Made by a program: the position numbers and the translations under genes. The notes below the pieces were generated by a model. It was not told the DNA's origin. It did not search any database and saw only the letters and a program-made list of their open reading frames with translations. Of a DNA stretch of 11,592 bases, positions 5,546 to 11,592 are shown piece by piece. This DNA comes from Candidatus Bipolaricaulis sp. (GTDB lineage: Bacteria > Bipolaricaulota > Bipolaricaulia > Bipolaricaulales > Bipolaricaulaceae). The DNA lies in NCBI GenBank assembly GCA_020062805.1, contig JAGUVP010000325.1, positions 1 to 11,592 of the forward strand, given 5' to 3'. Positions within the stretch are counted from its first letter, which is position 1; each line of letters opens with the position of its first letter.

Positions 5546-6325
5546 ATGAAACGACTTGGACTGGCCCTCAGCGCCGGGGGGCCACGGGGGATCGCCCACC
5601 TCGGGGTGTTGCAGGCTCTCGTTGAGGCCGGCATCCCCATTCGGGCGATCGCCGGAACGAGTGTTGGTTCCTACGTGGGGGGGCTGTTTGCCGCTGGGTT
5701 ATCCCTGACCGAAATTGGCCGGTTGTGGGAGGAAACGGGGTTCCGCCAAACAGCGAGGTTCTTGCTGCCCACGTTCCCCTGGCGAGGGTGGAGTTCGGGT
5801 GAGGAGTTGCGGCGCACACTGGTTGGGATCGTGGGCGAGCGGGTGGTCGAGGACCTCCCGATCCCGTTTGCAGCTGTGGCGACCGACCTTCGCTCCGGGC
5901 TGCCGGTGGCAATTCGGACCGGGAAGCTGGCCGACGCCATCCGTGCTTCCCTTTCTGTGCCCGGTTTGTTCGTCCCTGTTGAGAGGGACGGGCGAACGCT
6001 CATTGACGGTGGGTTAGCCCACCCCTTGCCTGTAGACATGGTGAGGGACCTCGGGGCCGAGGTGGTGGTGGCGGTGGACGTGCTCGTCTCCCCGAGCGAG
6101 AAGCACCTGTCCCGGGTGACAGTGTTCGCGGTCTTGTTCCAGATGGCCACGATCTTCCAAAAGAGGATCGCCCAGCTCGAGGCTGCCGTACTCCGCCCCG
6201 ACGTGGTGATCCGTCCGGACTTTGAAGAAGCTCCCCCCACCTACGTGTCGGCGGGCATCGGGGCTGAGGTGGGGTACCGGGCGGCGCAGGCTGCCCTTCC
6301 TCAAATCCGGGCTCTGTGCGCCTGA
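5546..6325 (+). CDS. Patatin-like phospholipase/esterase
   Basis: This 259-residue protein is a compact single-domain patatin-like lipase of the RssA type. It has the oxyanion-hole motif GGPRGIAHLG (11-20), the nucleophile elbow GTSVG (37-41, Ser39), and the catalytic aspartate in DGG (154-156), so the Ser-Asp dyad is intact. Such enzymes hydrolyse acyl esters of phospholipids or other lipids. There is no signal peptide, so the protein is cytoplasmic or peripheral to the membrane. The start ATG gives the classic family beginning (KRLGLALSAGGPRG), but no Shine-Dalgarno sequence is visible, only a strong hairpin just upstream. Its end overlaps the next gene, a permease, by 10 bases, implying one transcript. 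The natural substrate cannot be deduced. Confidence 0.92.
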   Translation: MKRLGLALSAGGPRGIAHLGVLQALVEAGIPIRAIAGTSVGSYVGGLFAAGLSLTEIGRLWEETGFRQTARFLLPTFPWRGWSSGEELRRTLVGIVGERVVEDLPIPFAAVATDLRSGLPVAIRTGKLADAIRASLSVPGLFVPVERDGRTLIDGGLAHPLPVDMVRDLGAEVVVAVDVLVSPSEKHLSRVTVFAVLFQMATIFQKRIAQLEAAVLRPDVVIRPDFEEAPPTYVSAGIGAEVGYRAAQAALPQIRALCA

Positions 6326-7176
6326 ATCCGTCGTCGAGCACTCGCACGGGTCTCGGCCTCGGGGCCGGCGTGGTCTTCCTGTCGTGGGCAGCGATCCTCA
6401 TCCGGCTCACCTCAGCTCCGGCGGTCACCGTCGCCGCGTGGCGGATGGCCCTTTCCGTCGCTGTCCTCATCCCGTTCATCGGGCTGAAGAGGCGCTCCCT
6501 CTCGACCAGGGGTCTCCGGATGGCCCTTGTTGCAGGCGGGTTTCTCGCCCTGCACTTCGTCTTCTGGATCGAGTCCCTGCGCCATACGACCGTGGCGAGC
6601 TCGGTGGCCCTCGTCACGACGAACCCGATCTTCGTTGGGCTTCTCTCCGCTGCCCTTCTTGGAGAGCGTCCGTCGCGGGCCCTGTGGCAGGGCATCGGTC
6701 TCTCCGTTGCTGGCGGGTTCCTCATCGGGTGGGGAGATTTCGCGTTGGGGGGAGAGGCCCTCCTCGGCGATGCGCTTGCCCTCCTCGGGGCGGTGGCAGC
6801 GTCGGCGTACCTTCTGTTGGGCCGACGGGCGCGGAGCGTGGATCTCCTACCGTACATAGGTGTAGCCTATGGGACCGCAGCGGTGCTCCTTCTCGTTGGC
6901 GCGACAGTGGGCGGGGTTCTCCTCCCCGCAAGGGGTGACTGGGTGTGGATCGGTCTCATGGCGGCCGGCCCCCAGCTCCTCGGGCACACGAGCGTGAACT
7001 GGGCCCTGCGGCGGTTCCCGGCATCGGCGGTGGCGGTGGGGATCCTCGGAGAGCCGGTGGGGGCGACCCTGTGGGCGTACATGGTGTTTGGCGAGGTGCC
7101 CGGGGCCGTCCAAGGGGTGGGGATCGTCCTCGTTCTCCTCGGGATCGTGCGCGCCCTGCGCGGGGCCAAGCTCTGA
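6316..7176 (+). CDS. DMT-superfamily permease with two EamA repeats
   Basis: This 286-residue protein is almost entirely hydrophobic, with about ten membrane helices arranged as two EamA halves (about 13-138 and 150-281). The first half contains AWRMALSVAVLIPF (41-54) and LHFVFWIESLRHTTVASSVAL; the second ends in FPASAVAVGILGEPVGATLWAYMVFGE, the typical conserved loop and helix of drug/metabolite exporters. The substrate is unknown; relatives export amino acids, purines or small drugs. The start is GTG at 6316, overlapping the patatin gene by 10 bases without an obvious ribosome binding site. No other in-frame candidate keeps the first helix, which begins at about residue 13. S-adenosylhomocysteine hydrolase follows after 14 bases, so it may share a transcript, though a functional link between the two is not evident. 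Confidence 0.92.
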   Translation: MRLNPSSSTRTGLGLGAGVVFLSWAAILIRLTSAPAVTVAAWRMALSVAVLIPFIGLKRRSLSTRGLRMALVAGGFLALHFVFWIESLRHTTVASSVALVTTNPIFVGLLSAALLGERPSRALWQGIGLSVAGGFLIGWGDFALGGEALLGDALALLGAVAASAYLLLGRRARSVDLLPYIGVAYGTAAVLLLVGATVGGVLLPARGDWVWIGLMAAGPQLLGHTSVNWALRRFPASAVAVGILGEPVGATLWAYMVFGEVPGAVQGVGIVLVLLGIVRALRGAKL

Positions 7177-7178
7177 GC

Positions 7179-7184
7179 TACGAT
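7179..7184 (+). promoter_or_regulatory. -10-like box directly before ahcY, possible leaderless start
   Basis: TACGAT (7179-7184) fits the TAnnnT pattern and ends 6 bases before the ahcY ATG at 7191, the distance at which RNA polymerase would start at or next to the ATG. No Shine-Dalgarno sequence precedes the gene. No convincing -35 box is seen, so this could be chance. Confidence 0.25.
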
Positions 7185-7190
7185 GTGCCC

Positions 7191-8420
7191 ATGAGCGCCG
7201 GTTTGGACCATGACTTGATCCGCCGGGGACGGGAGAGGATCGCCTGGGTCCGGTCCCACATGCCTGTCCTGGCCTCCCTTGAGGCGGAGCTGCGCCCAGA
7301 ACGTCCGTTCGCTGGGTTGCGAATCGCCGTGTGCATCCACCTCGAGGCGAAGACAGCGCGGCTCGCACTGGCGCTGAAGGAGCTGGGGGCCGAGGTGGCC
7401 ATCGCGAGCTCGAACCCTCTCTCCGCCAAGGACGACGTGGTGGCGGCCTTGGCGGATGAGGTCGCGACCCATGCCCGGTATGGAGCGAGCTCCGCCGAGT
7501 ATGAGACCTACTTGGAGCGGGTCCTCTCCATCCGGCCGCACCTCGTGCTCGACGACGGAGCGGACCTGTGCGCCCTTCTCCATGGCGACGGGGTCGAGCT
7601 CGGGCCGCACGTGATCGGGGCGTGCGAAGAGACGACCACTGGGCTGGTGCGGCTCCGGCAGTTCGCGCGCGAGGGGCGGCTGCGGTTCCCGGCGGTGGCG
7701 GTGAACGACGCGCGGATGAAGCATCTGTTCGATAACCGGCATGGGACCGGGCAGTCGGTATGGGATGCGATCATGCGATCGACGAACCTCCTCGTGTCCG
7801 GGAAGCGGGTGTTGGTGGTCGGGTACGGCTGGTGCGGCCGCGGGATCGCCCAGCGCGCCCGCGGGTTAGGCGCGGTGGTGACGGTGGCCGAGGTGAACCC
7901 CGTGCGGGCGGCGGAAGCGCTCCTGGAGGGATTCTCCGTGGCCCCTGTTCGCGATGCCATCGCCACTGCTGACTTCGTGATCAGCGCCACCGGCTGCACC
8001 GACGCCGTGACGTTCGAAGACCTTCATGCGGCCCAGGACGGGGCGATCCTGGCCAACGCCGGCCACTTCGACGTCGAGATCGACGTCCGCACCCTGCGGG
8101 CGCGGGCCGAAGGGCGGCGCGTCCGCGAGTACGTCGAGGAGTTCACCCTGCCCACCGGGAAGCGGGTGTACCTTCTCGCCGAGGGACGTCTGGTGAACCT
8201 CGTTGCCGGCGACGGCCACCCCGCGGAGATCATGGATCTCTCGTTCGCCCTTCAGCTCTTGTCCCTGCGCTGGCTGGCGCGAGAGGGGAAGGGCCTCGTC
8301 TCCGGTGTCTACCCCGTGCCCCCGGAGGTGGACGACGCGGTGGCCCGTCGGTTCCTCAGAAGCCGCGGGGTGCGGGTCAGCGAGCTCAGTTCCGTGCAAC
8401 GAGAGTACCTCGGGCTGTAG
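7191..8420 (+). CDS. ahcY: S-adenosylhomocysteine hydrolase (adenosylhomocysteinase)
   Basis: This 409-residue enzyme reversibly splits S-adenosylhomocysteine into homocysteine and adenosine, removing the product inhibitor of SAM-dependent methyltransferases. Residues matching the active site include His50 in HLEAKTA, DDGAD (121-125), EETTTG (146-151), Asn172, Lys177 and Asp181 in NDARMKHLFDN, and the NAD-binding loop GYGWCGRG (211-218). GHFDVEID (291-298) and GDGHPAEIMD (340-349) are also family hallmarks. The length fits the short thermophile/archaeal form, without the 40-residue insertion of many mesophilic bacteria. The open frame extends upstream to 6945, but that part overlaps the permease in another frame; ATG 7191 is chosen because the family begins near here. 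GTG 7185 is possible. Some archaeal relatives act on S-inosylhomocysteine instead, and the sequence alone cannot exclude that. Confidence 0.95.
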   Translation: MSAGLDHDLIRRGRERIAWVRSHMPVLASLEAELRPERPFAGLRIAVCIHLEAKTARLALALKELGAEVAIASSNPLSAKDDVVAALADEVATHARYGASSAEYETYLERVLSIRPHLVLDDGADLCALLHGDGVELGPHVIGACEETTTGLVRLRQFAREGRLRFPAVAVNDARMKHLFDNRHGTGQSVWDAIMRSTNLLVSGKRVLVVGYGWCGRGIAQRARGLGAVVTVAEVNPVRAAEALLEGFSVAPVRDAIATADFVISATGCTDAVTFEDLHAAQDGAILANAGHFDVEIDVRTLRARAEGRRVREYVEEFTLPTGKRVYLLAEGRLVNLVAGDGHPAEIMDLSFALQLLSLRWLAREGKGLVSGVYPVPPEVDDAVARRFLRSRGVRVSELSSVQREYLGL

Positions 8421-8455
8421 ACAGCGCGGGAACGTATCACGTCGCACTCCCCCTA

Positions 8456-8477
8456 GGGACGGCCCCGACTCCGTCCC
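8456..8477. terminator. Hairpin between convergent genes
   Basis: GGGACGG (8456-8462) and CCGTCCC (8471-8477) make a 7-bp stem with an 8-base loop in the 110-base gap between the convergent ahcY and secreted-protein genes. It could end transcription from either side, but there is no T-tract on either strand. The remainder of the gap shows no gene or RNA that I recognise. Confidence 0.35.
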
Positions 8478-8530
8478 CACGCACGCAGCAGCGCGGCCAC
8501 GCGAGGTCGAGGCCGACGAAGCGCACCGGT

Positions 8531-9592
8531 CTAGGATTCTGGGATCTCGGGTGTGGCCTCGAAAATCGACAGCCGATACTGCCCGCTCCCCCCGCGCCAG
8601 GTGATGCGGATGAACAGCTTGCACACCCCGTCGAGGAAGCATTCATCGGCGAGGGGGTTGCAGTCCACGCCGGGGTAGCATGGAACGCGGGTTACGGACG
8701 GTCTGGATACGTTCAGACACTGAGCGAGGACATCGCCGCACGGGTCGTGAATGAGGTACACGTCGACGATCAGGTTTCCGGGATCGAGCCAGATCAAGAA
8801 CGCGTCCCCGTAAGAGGCTTGGATCCTGTACCAATCCTGGAAGTCGCCCTCACCGAGCGAGCCGATGTAGTGACCGGGACGCAGGAGAATCGCATCGTCT
8901 CCCGGTCCGAACGAGTCGGGCAGCGTCTGGCGGGCGACGGTGGAAAGGTCGAGCCCAGGAATCAAGCAATCGGCGGGCAAGTCCTCCATCACGCACAGGA
9001 AGTCAGGACCGGCGCTGCACACGATCTCCTCAGGGAGTGGAGGCGGGGGCGGAGGCGGAGGCGGAGGCGGCGGTGTGGGCAAGGTTGGCAGGGGAACCGG
9101 TGTTGCGGTGACGGGCGTTGCTCCCAGGGTCAGACTTCCCCAGGAGAAGCCGACGTGCGGGTCGCACGACAGCACCCGTTGGGCGATGATGATCAGCTCA
9201 GGTCCGGTGGGGAAGATCCGCGTCTCTCCGCGAACGGGATAGGCGATGAAGCAGTCTGCACCGCTGGGGGCCACATTGCGGAGCCAGAACTCCGCGCGCT
9301 GCCAGTACCGGTCTCCCGGGGATTGGTAATACAGGCGCACCAACACGTCACGTCCAAGTTGACAGGTCTCGCAGATATCGTTGGCGATCCCTTCCAGAAC
9401 AAGGGGAAGCACCCCGCCGGCCGGGACGTTCGAGAACCGCCACGTCGCTGTATCCGTAAGCCGCGCGTTGGAGAGCCAGCAGACCGAACCTTGGTTGTCG
9501 CCCGAGCAGATAAACAGGTCGGCCTCTGTCGCCCATCCAGGGGAAGACCCCACGAGCGCCACTAACGTGAACGCCGCTAGAACAAACCGCAT
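8531..9592 (-). CDS. Secreted cysteine-rich two-domain protein with polyproline linker
   Basis: This 353-residue exported protein is of unknown function. The signal peptide is residues 1-21 (hydrophobic FVLAAFTLVALVG, likely cleavage after PGWA). Domain 1 (about 24-155) is a beta-rich unit with cysteines at 29, 38, 74, 77, 114 and 143. A linker rich in Pro and Thr (about 158-188) includes 12 consecutive prolines (174-185). Domain 2 (about 190-353) has nine more cysteines and a segment GDFQDWYRIQ...GDAFLIWLDP...SGQYRLSIFE that resembles bacterial pre-peptidase C-terminal (PPC) beta-sandwich domains, often seen in secreted proteins. The 15 cysteines suggest disulfides outside the cytoplasm. GTG 9595 lies directly before the ATG; I use ATG 9592. 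It lies 80 bases downstream of the putative glycoside hydrolase, on the same strand, with its own promoter candidate. Confidence 0.75.
   Translation of the reverse strand: MRFVLAAFTLVALVGSSPGWATEADLFICSGDNQGSVCWLSNARLTDTATWRFSNVPAGGVLPLVLEGIANDICETCQLGRDVLVRLYYQSPGDRYWQRAEFWLRNVAPSGADCFIAYPVRGETRIFPTGPELIIIAQRVLSCDPHVGFSWGSLTLGATPVTATPVPLPTLPTPPPPPPPPPPPPLPEEIVCSAGPDFLCVMEDLPADCLIPGLDLSTVARQTLPDSFGPGDDAILLRPGHYIGSLGEGDFQDWYRIQASYGDAFLIWLDPGNLIVDVYLIHDPCGDVLAQCLNVSRPSVTRVPCYPGVDCNPLADECFLDGVCKLFIRITWRGGSGQYRLSIFEATPEIPES
9038..9073. repeat. GGAGGC-type simple repeat encoding 12 prolines
   Basis: A 36-base G-rich tract, mostly GGAGGC units on the plus strand, encodes the 12-proline run of the secreted protein on the minus strand. 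The G-rich strand could form a quadruplex, and the length could vary by slippage in steps of 6 bases, each keeping the reading frame. Confidence 0.85.
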
Positions 9593-9624
9593 CACACCCC
9601 AACACCCCCTTCCGAACCTGCGCC

Positions 9625-9654
9625 ATTCTAGGGCGCGAAGGGGGTCAAAGGCAA
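9625..9654 (-). promoter_or_regulatory. Promoter candidate for the secreted cysteine-rich protein
   Basis: On the minus strand TTGCCT (9654-9649) is separated by 18 bases from TAGAAT (9630-9625), a good -10 match. Transcription would start near 9619, about 27 bases before the ATG at 9592. A purine-rich AGGGGGTG lies in the leader about ten bases before the start codon. Confidence 0.4.
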
Positions 9655-9672
9655 GTGGTGGACGTTACACAC

Positions 9673-10695
9673 CTACCGGAATCGTCCGTCGAGCGCCTGC
9701 CAGAGGGCTGTGTAGTCAGAACGTGGGTTCCAGAACAGGTAGCCGTCGGCCCCGGCCGCCTCAGCCGCCTCGACCTGGGCCGCGATGTAGGTGCTCAGAC
9801 TCATTCCAGACGGAATCGCCATCTCGAACGCCTGGAGATACGGGCGCACCGACAGGGCGATGCGAGCGGTCGCGTCGCTGACACCGCGGTGGACTGTCCC
9901 GTACGGGTTGTCCTTGAACTCCCGTTCGACGTAATGCGAGGGGTAGAGCATCGGCGACACGGCATCCACCCACTGCGCCATGACCTCGAGATGCTGGCCG
10001 ATCGGGTCAATGCGGCGGGCGTTCCAGGGGAACGTCACCCGGCCGTACACGTCCGCCGAGAGGGGCAGAGCAAGACGCTCCCTCGCCTGGGACAGGAACG
10101 CCTCCACCGCGCGACAGCGGGCCGAGTAATCCGGTCCGATGGGCCCGTCGTCTGGGAACCGGATGTAATCGAACTGGATCTCGTCGAACCCGGCGCGCTC
10201 GGCCTCCGCAGCGATGTCCAGGTTGTAGGCAACGACGGCTGCAACCGTGGGCAGGACCCACGGTGCGGTGTCCAGGCCGAGGTGCCGGGCGAGAAACGGA
10301 TCGTAGAACACCACCTGCCGCGCGATGACGTACATCCCGCGGGCGTGCACCGCCTGAACAACGGCGGACAGATCGAGAAGGGGCTTGACGGCGCCGATCT
10401 GCCGCGCAAGTTGGACACCGGAGGCGTAGCACACTTCGCCGTGGTTGTTCTTGATGTCGACGACCACGGTGTTGAGACCGTGCTCGTTGAGCTTGCCCAG
10501 CACTCCCTCCAGAAAGCCAGGCTGGCTGGCGGCGTAGGCGGTGACGTAGACTCCCCGTCGGCCCTCCACGGATGAATGGGAAGCAGGGGGAAGAGGCGTG
10601 CTGAGAACGGCTGCCGTCGGGGCTTGCCCCAGCCAATGGATTCCAACCAGGCCAGCGAGCAGAGCGAGGAGCGCGAACCGGTAGGTGGAGTTCAT
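9673..10695 (-). CDS. Putative exported glycoside hydrolase (DUF4015/COG1306 type)
   Basis: This 340-residue protein has an N-terminal hydrophobic segment (FALLALLAGLVGIHWLG, 7-23), acting as signal peptide or membrane anchor, then a Pro/Ser-rich spacer and a TIM-barrel-like domain. Family hallmarks are GVYVTAYAA (48-56), LNTVVVDIKNNHGEV (74-88), GMYVIARQVVFYDPFLA (120-136), and GFDEIQFDYIRFPDDG (169-184), where Asp and Glu residues are the probable active-site acids; VSPMLYPSHY (246-255) and DGYLFWNPRSDY (317-328) complete the barrel. This pattern is that of the putative glycosyl hydrolase family PF13200; the substrate is unknown but cell-surface or extracellular polysaccharide is likely. 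I take ATG 10695; an in-frame GTG at 10707 is the alternative, and neither has a clear ribosome binding site. It is transcribed divergently from the phosphatase gene at 10796. Confidence 0.85.
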   Translation of the reverse strand: MNSTYRFALLALLAGLVGIHWLGQAPTAAVLSTPLPPASHSSVEGRRGVYVTAYAASQPGFLEGVLGKLNEHGLNTVVVDIKNNHGEVCYASGVQLARQIGAVKPLLDLSAVVQAVHARGMYVIARQVVFYDPFLARHLGLDTAPWVLPTVAAVVAYNLDIAAEAERAGFDEIQFDYIRFPDDGPIGPDYSARCRAVEAFLSQARERLALPLSADVYGRVTFPWNARRIDPIGQHLEVMAQWVDAVSPMLYPSHYVEREFKDNPYGTVHRGVSDATARIALSVRPYLQAFEMAIPSGMSLSTYIAAQVEAAEAAGADGYLFWNPRSDYTALWQALDGRFR

Positions 10696-10761
10696 GGGGA
10701 AGTCCACGGTAGCCGAGGGGCGGTATCCCGCGGGGGACCGGGGTCCTCCTTGCCGCGGAAG

Positions 10762-10789
10762 TTGTGTCCCTTTGGCGGGGAGCTACCAT
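10762..10789 (+). promoter_or_regulatory. Promoter candidate for HAD phosphatase, predicted leaderless transcript
   Basis: TTGTGT (10762-10767) and TACCAT (10784-10789) are separated by 16 bases. The -10-like box ends 6 bases before the ATG at 10796, so transcription would begin at or near the start codon. No Shine-Dalgarno sequence lies at normal distance, in agreement with a leaderless mRNA. Confidence 0.35.
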
Positions 10790-10795
10790 TCGCCC

Positions 10796-11548
10796 ATGCC
10801 CGTGCGCTTTGTACTTGCTGGACGTGCTTTCGCGGCGTCGGGGTTTCTGTTCGACAAGGATGGGACTCTGCTCACCTTCGACCACTGGCTGGCCGTGATG
10901 GCGGAACGGGCCCGTCGGCTCGTGGCGGAGCTGGGATTGGCCGAACCCGAGCACGAAGTGCTCCTTCGGTTCATGGGCCTTGACCCAATCAAGCCGGGGA
11001 CGACGAACGCGGGGATCATCCCGCTCCCCCGCTGCGATGCCGAGGAGGCCACCGCCACCCACCTCGCTGCCCGCGGAAGCGGGGACCTCGCGGCACTGCG
11101 GGACCTCGTGGCGCGGGTGTTCCGCGACGTCGACGAGGGGTTCCCGTTCCATCGTCACCTCCGCCCCACTGCCGGGGCCGAGGAGGGGCTGAGGGCGATC
11201 CAGCGGGCAGGGGGGCGGGCGGCAGTGGTTACCCACGACGTGGCGGCTGCCGCGAGGCGGCACCTGGAGGCCCTCGGGTGGACCGATCTCGTGAACGCCG
11301 TGATCGGCCTCGACGTGTGCCCGGAACGCAAACCCGACCCCAAGCCCATCCTGGCCGCGTGCCGTGCGCTGGGCCTGTCCCCCGAAGAAACGGTGATGGT
11401 GGGAGACACGGCGACCGATCTCCTGGCGGGGAGAGCGGCGGGATGCCAGCTTACGATTGGGGTGCTCACGGGGATGGGGACGGAGGGGGATTTGGCGCCG
11501 GTCGCCGACGTGATCGTGCCCGACTTGACGGCGCTGTCGGTCGTGTGA
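10796..11548 (+). CDS. HAD-superfamily hydrolase, phosphoglycolate phosphatase-like
   Basis: This 250-residue protein has all four HAD motifs: FDKDGTL (19-25, nucleophile Asp20 and acid/base Asp22), Thr146 in VVTHDV, Lys179 in ERKPDPKP, and MVGDTATDLLAG (201-212, Asp204 and Asp208). The helical cap lies between motifs I and II (about 30-120), so it is a C1-cap, Gph/PGMB-like enzyme. Relatives dephosphorylate phosphoglycolate, sugar phosphates or nucleotides; the cap sequence does not let me choose. There is no signal peptide, hence it is cytoplasmic. The open frame extends upstream to 10685, across the divergent promoter region, but the extra 37 residues look like noise. ATG 10796 is preferred, six bases after a -10-like box. 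Its neighbour on the other strand is the putative glycoside hydrolase; no functional connection is evident. Confidence 0.9.
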   Translation: MPVRFVLAGRAFAASGFLFDKDGTLLTFDHWLAVMAERARRLVAELGLAEPEHEVLLRFMGLDPIKPGTTNAGIIPLPRCDAEEATATHLAARGSGDLAALRDLVARVFRDVDEGFPFHRHLRPTAGAEEGLRAIQRAGGRAAVVTHDVAAAARRHLEALGWTDLVNAVIGLDVCPERKPDPKPILAACRALGLSPEETVMVGDTATDLLAGRAAGCQLTIGVLTGMGTEGDLAPVADVIVPDLTALSVV

Positions 11549-11592
11549 ACTGCCCACCGCATTCAGCGGCATGAGGCAGCCGAGGCGGGGCC

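Noticed and set aside
6945..7190. Upstream extension of S-adenosylhomocysteine hydrolase
   Set aside because: It overlaps the coding frame of the permease and gives a Gly/Arg-rich noise sequence; the known family starts near ATG 7191.
8421..8530. Possible tRNA or small RNA gene in the convergent gap
   Set aside because: Only one 7-bp hairpin is seen; no cloverleaf arms, T-loop consensus or promoter could be identified.
9038..9073. Possible CRISPR or satellite repeat
   Set aside because: It is a simple in-frame proline-codon tract without spacers or longer repeat units.
10007..11572. Minus-strand open frame of 521 codons
   Set aside because: It lies opposite the HAD phosphatase gene and in another frame of the glycoside hydrolase gene, both of which carry clear family motifs. 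Its translation is low-complexity (Arg, Pro, Gly) as expected of a shadow in GC-rich DNA.
11549..11592. Start of another gene at the right edge
   Set aside because: Only 44 bases remain, with no convincing ribosome binding site, start codon context or recognisable peptide.

Overview
The window is a gene-dense, high-GC bacterial chromosome segment with no rRNA, tRNA, CRISPR array or insertion sequence that I can see. Many genes overlap by a few bases and several start with GTG or TTG. A bifurcating-hydrogenase type operon, a Thermotoga-like 59-residue [4Fe-4S] ferredoxin, an archaeal-type phosphoglycerate mutase and a short-form S-adenosylhomocysteine hydrolase suggest an anaerobic, fermentative or acetogenic, possibly thermophilic bacterium. 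A deep-branching phylum such as Bipolaricaulota/Acetothermia would fit, but that placement is a guess from gene content.

Region 1 (1-5192, minus strand) is one long apparent operon read right to left. It encodes a secreted TatT-like helical-repeat protein, ApgM-type phosphoglycerate mutase, DRTGG protein A, an anti-sigma-factor-like ATPase, DRTGG protein B, a PHP phosphoesterase, a NuoE/HydC-like [2Fe-2S] subunit, a histidine-kinase-like ATPase, and the start of a thioredoxin-fold [2Fe-2S] ferredoxin-like protein that runs off the left edge. The order NuoE, small ATPase, small ferredoxin is the usual lead-in to the NuoF-like and HydA subunits of an electron-bifurcating [FeFe] hydrogenase, which should lie just left of the window. 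The five genes between apgM and nuoE look like a compact signalling module whose function is, to my knowledge, not established. It is the most interesting part of the window.

Region 2 (5193-5320) is a divergent promoter region with a TATAGT -10 box facing each way. Region 3 (5321-8420, plus strand) holds a ferredoxin, a patatin-like lipase, a DMT/EamA permease and S-adenosylhomocysteine hydrolase, closely packed. A GC-rich hairpin lies just before the patatin start.

Region 4 (8531-10695, minus strand) converges on region 3. It holds two exported proteins: a putative glycoside hydrolase of the GH13-like/DUF4015 type, then a cysteine-rich two-domain protein with a 12-proline linker. Region 5 (10796-11548, plus strand) is a HAD-family phosphatase whose start lies 6 bases after a -10-like box, suggesting a leaderless transcript. 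The last 44 bases show nothing identifiable.
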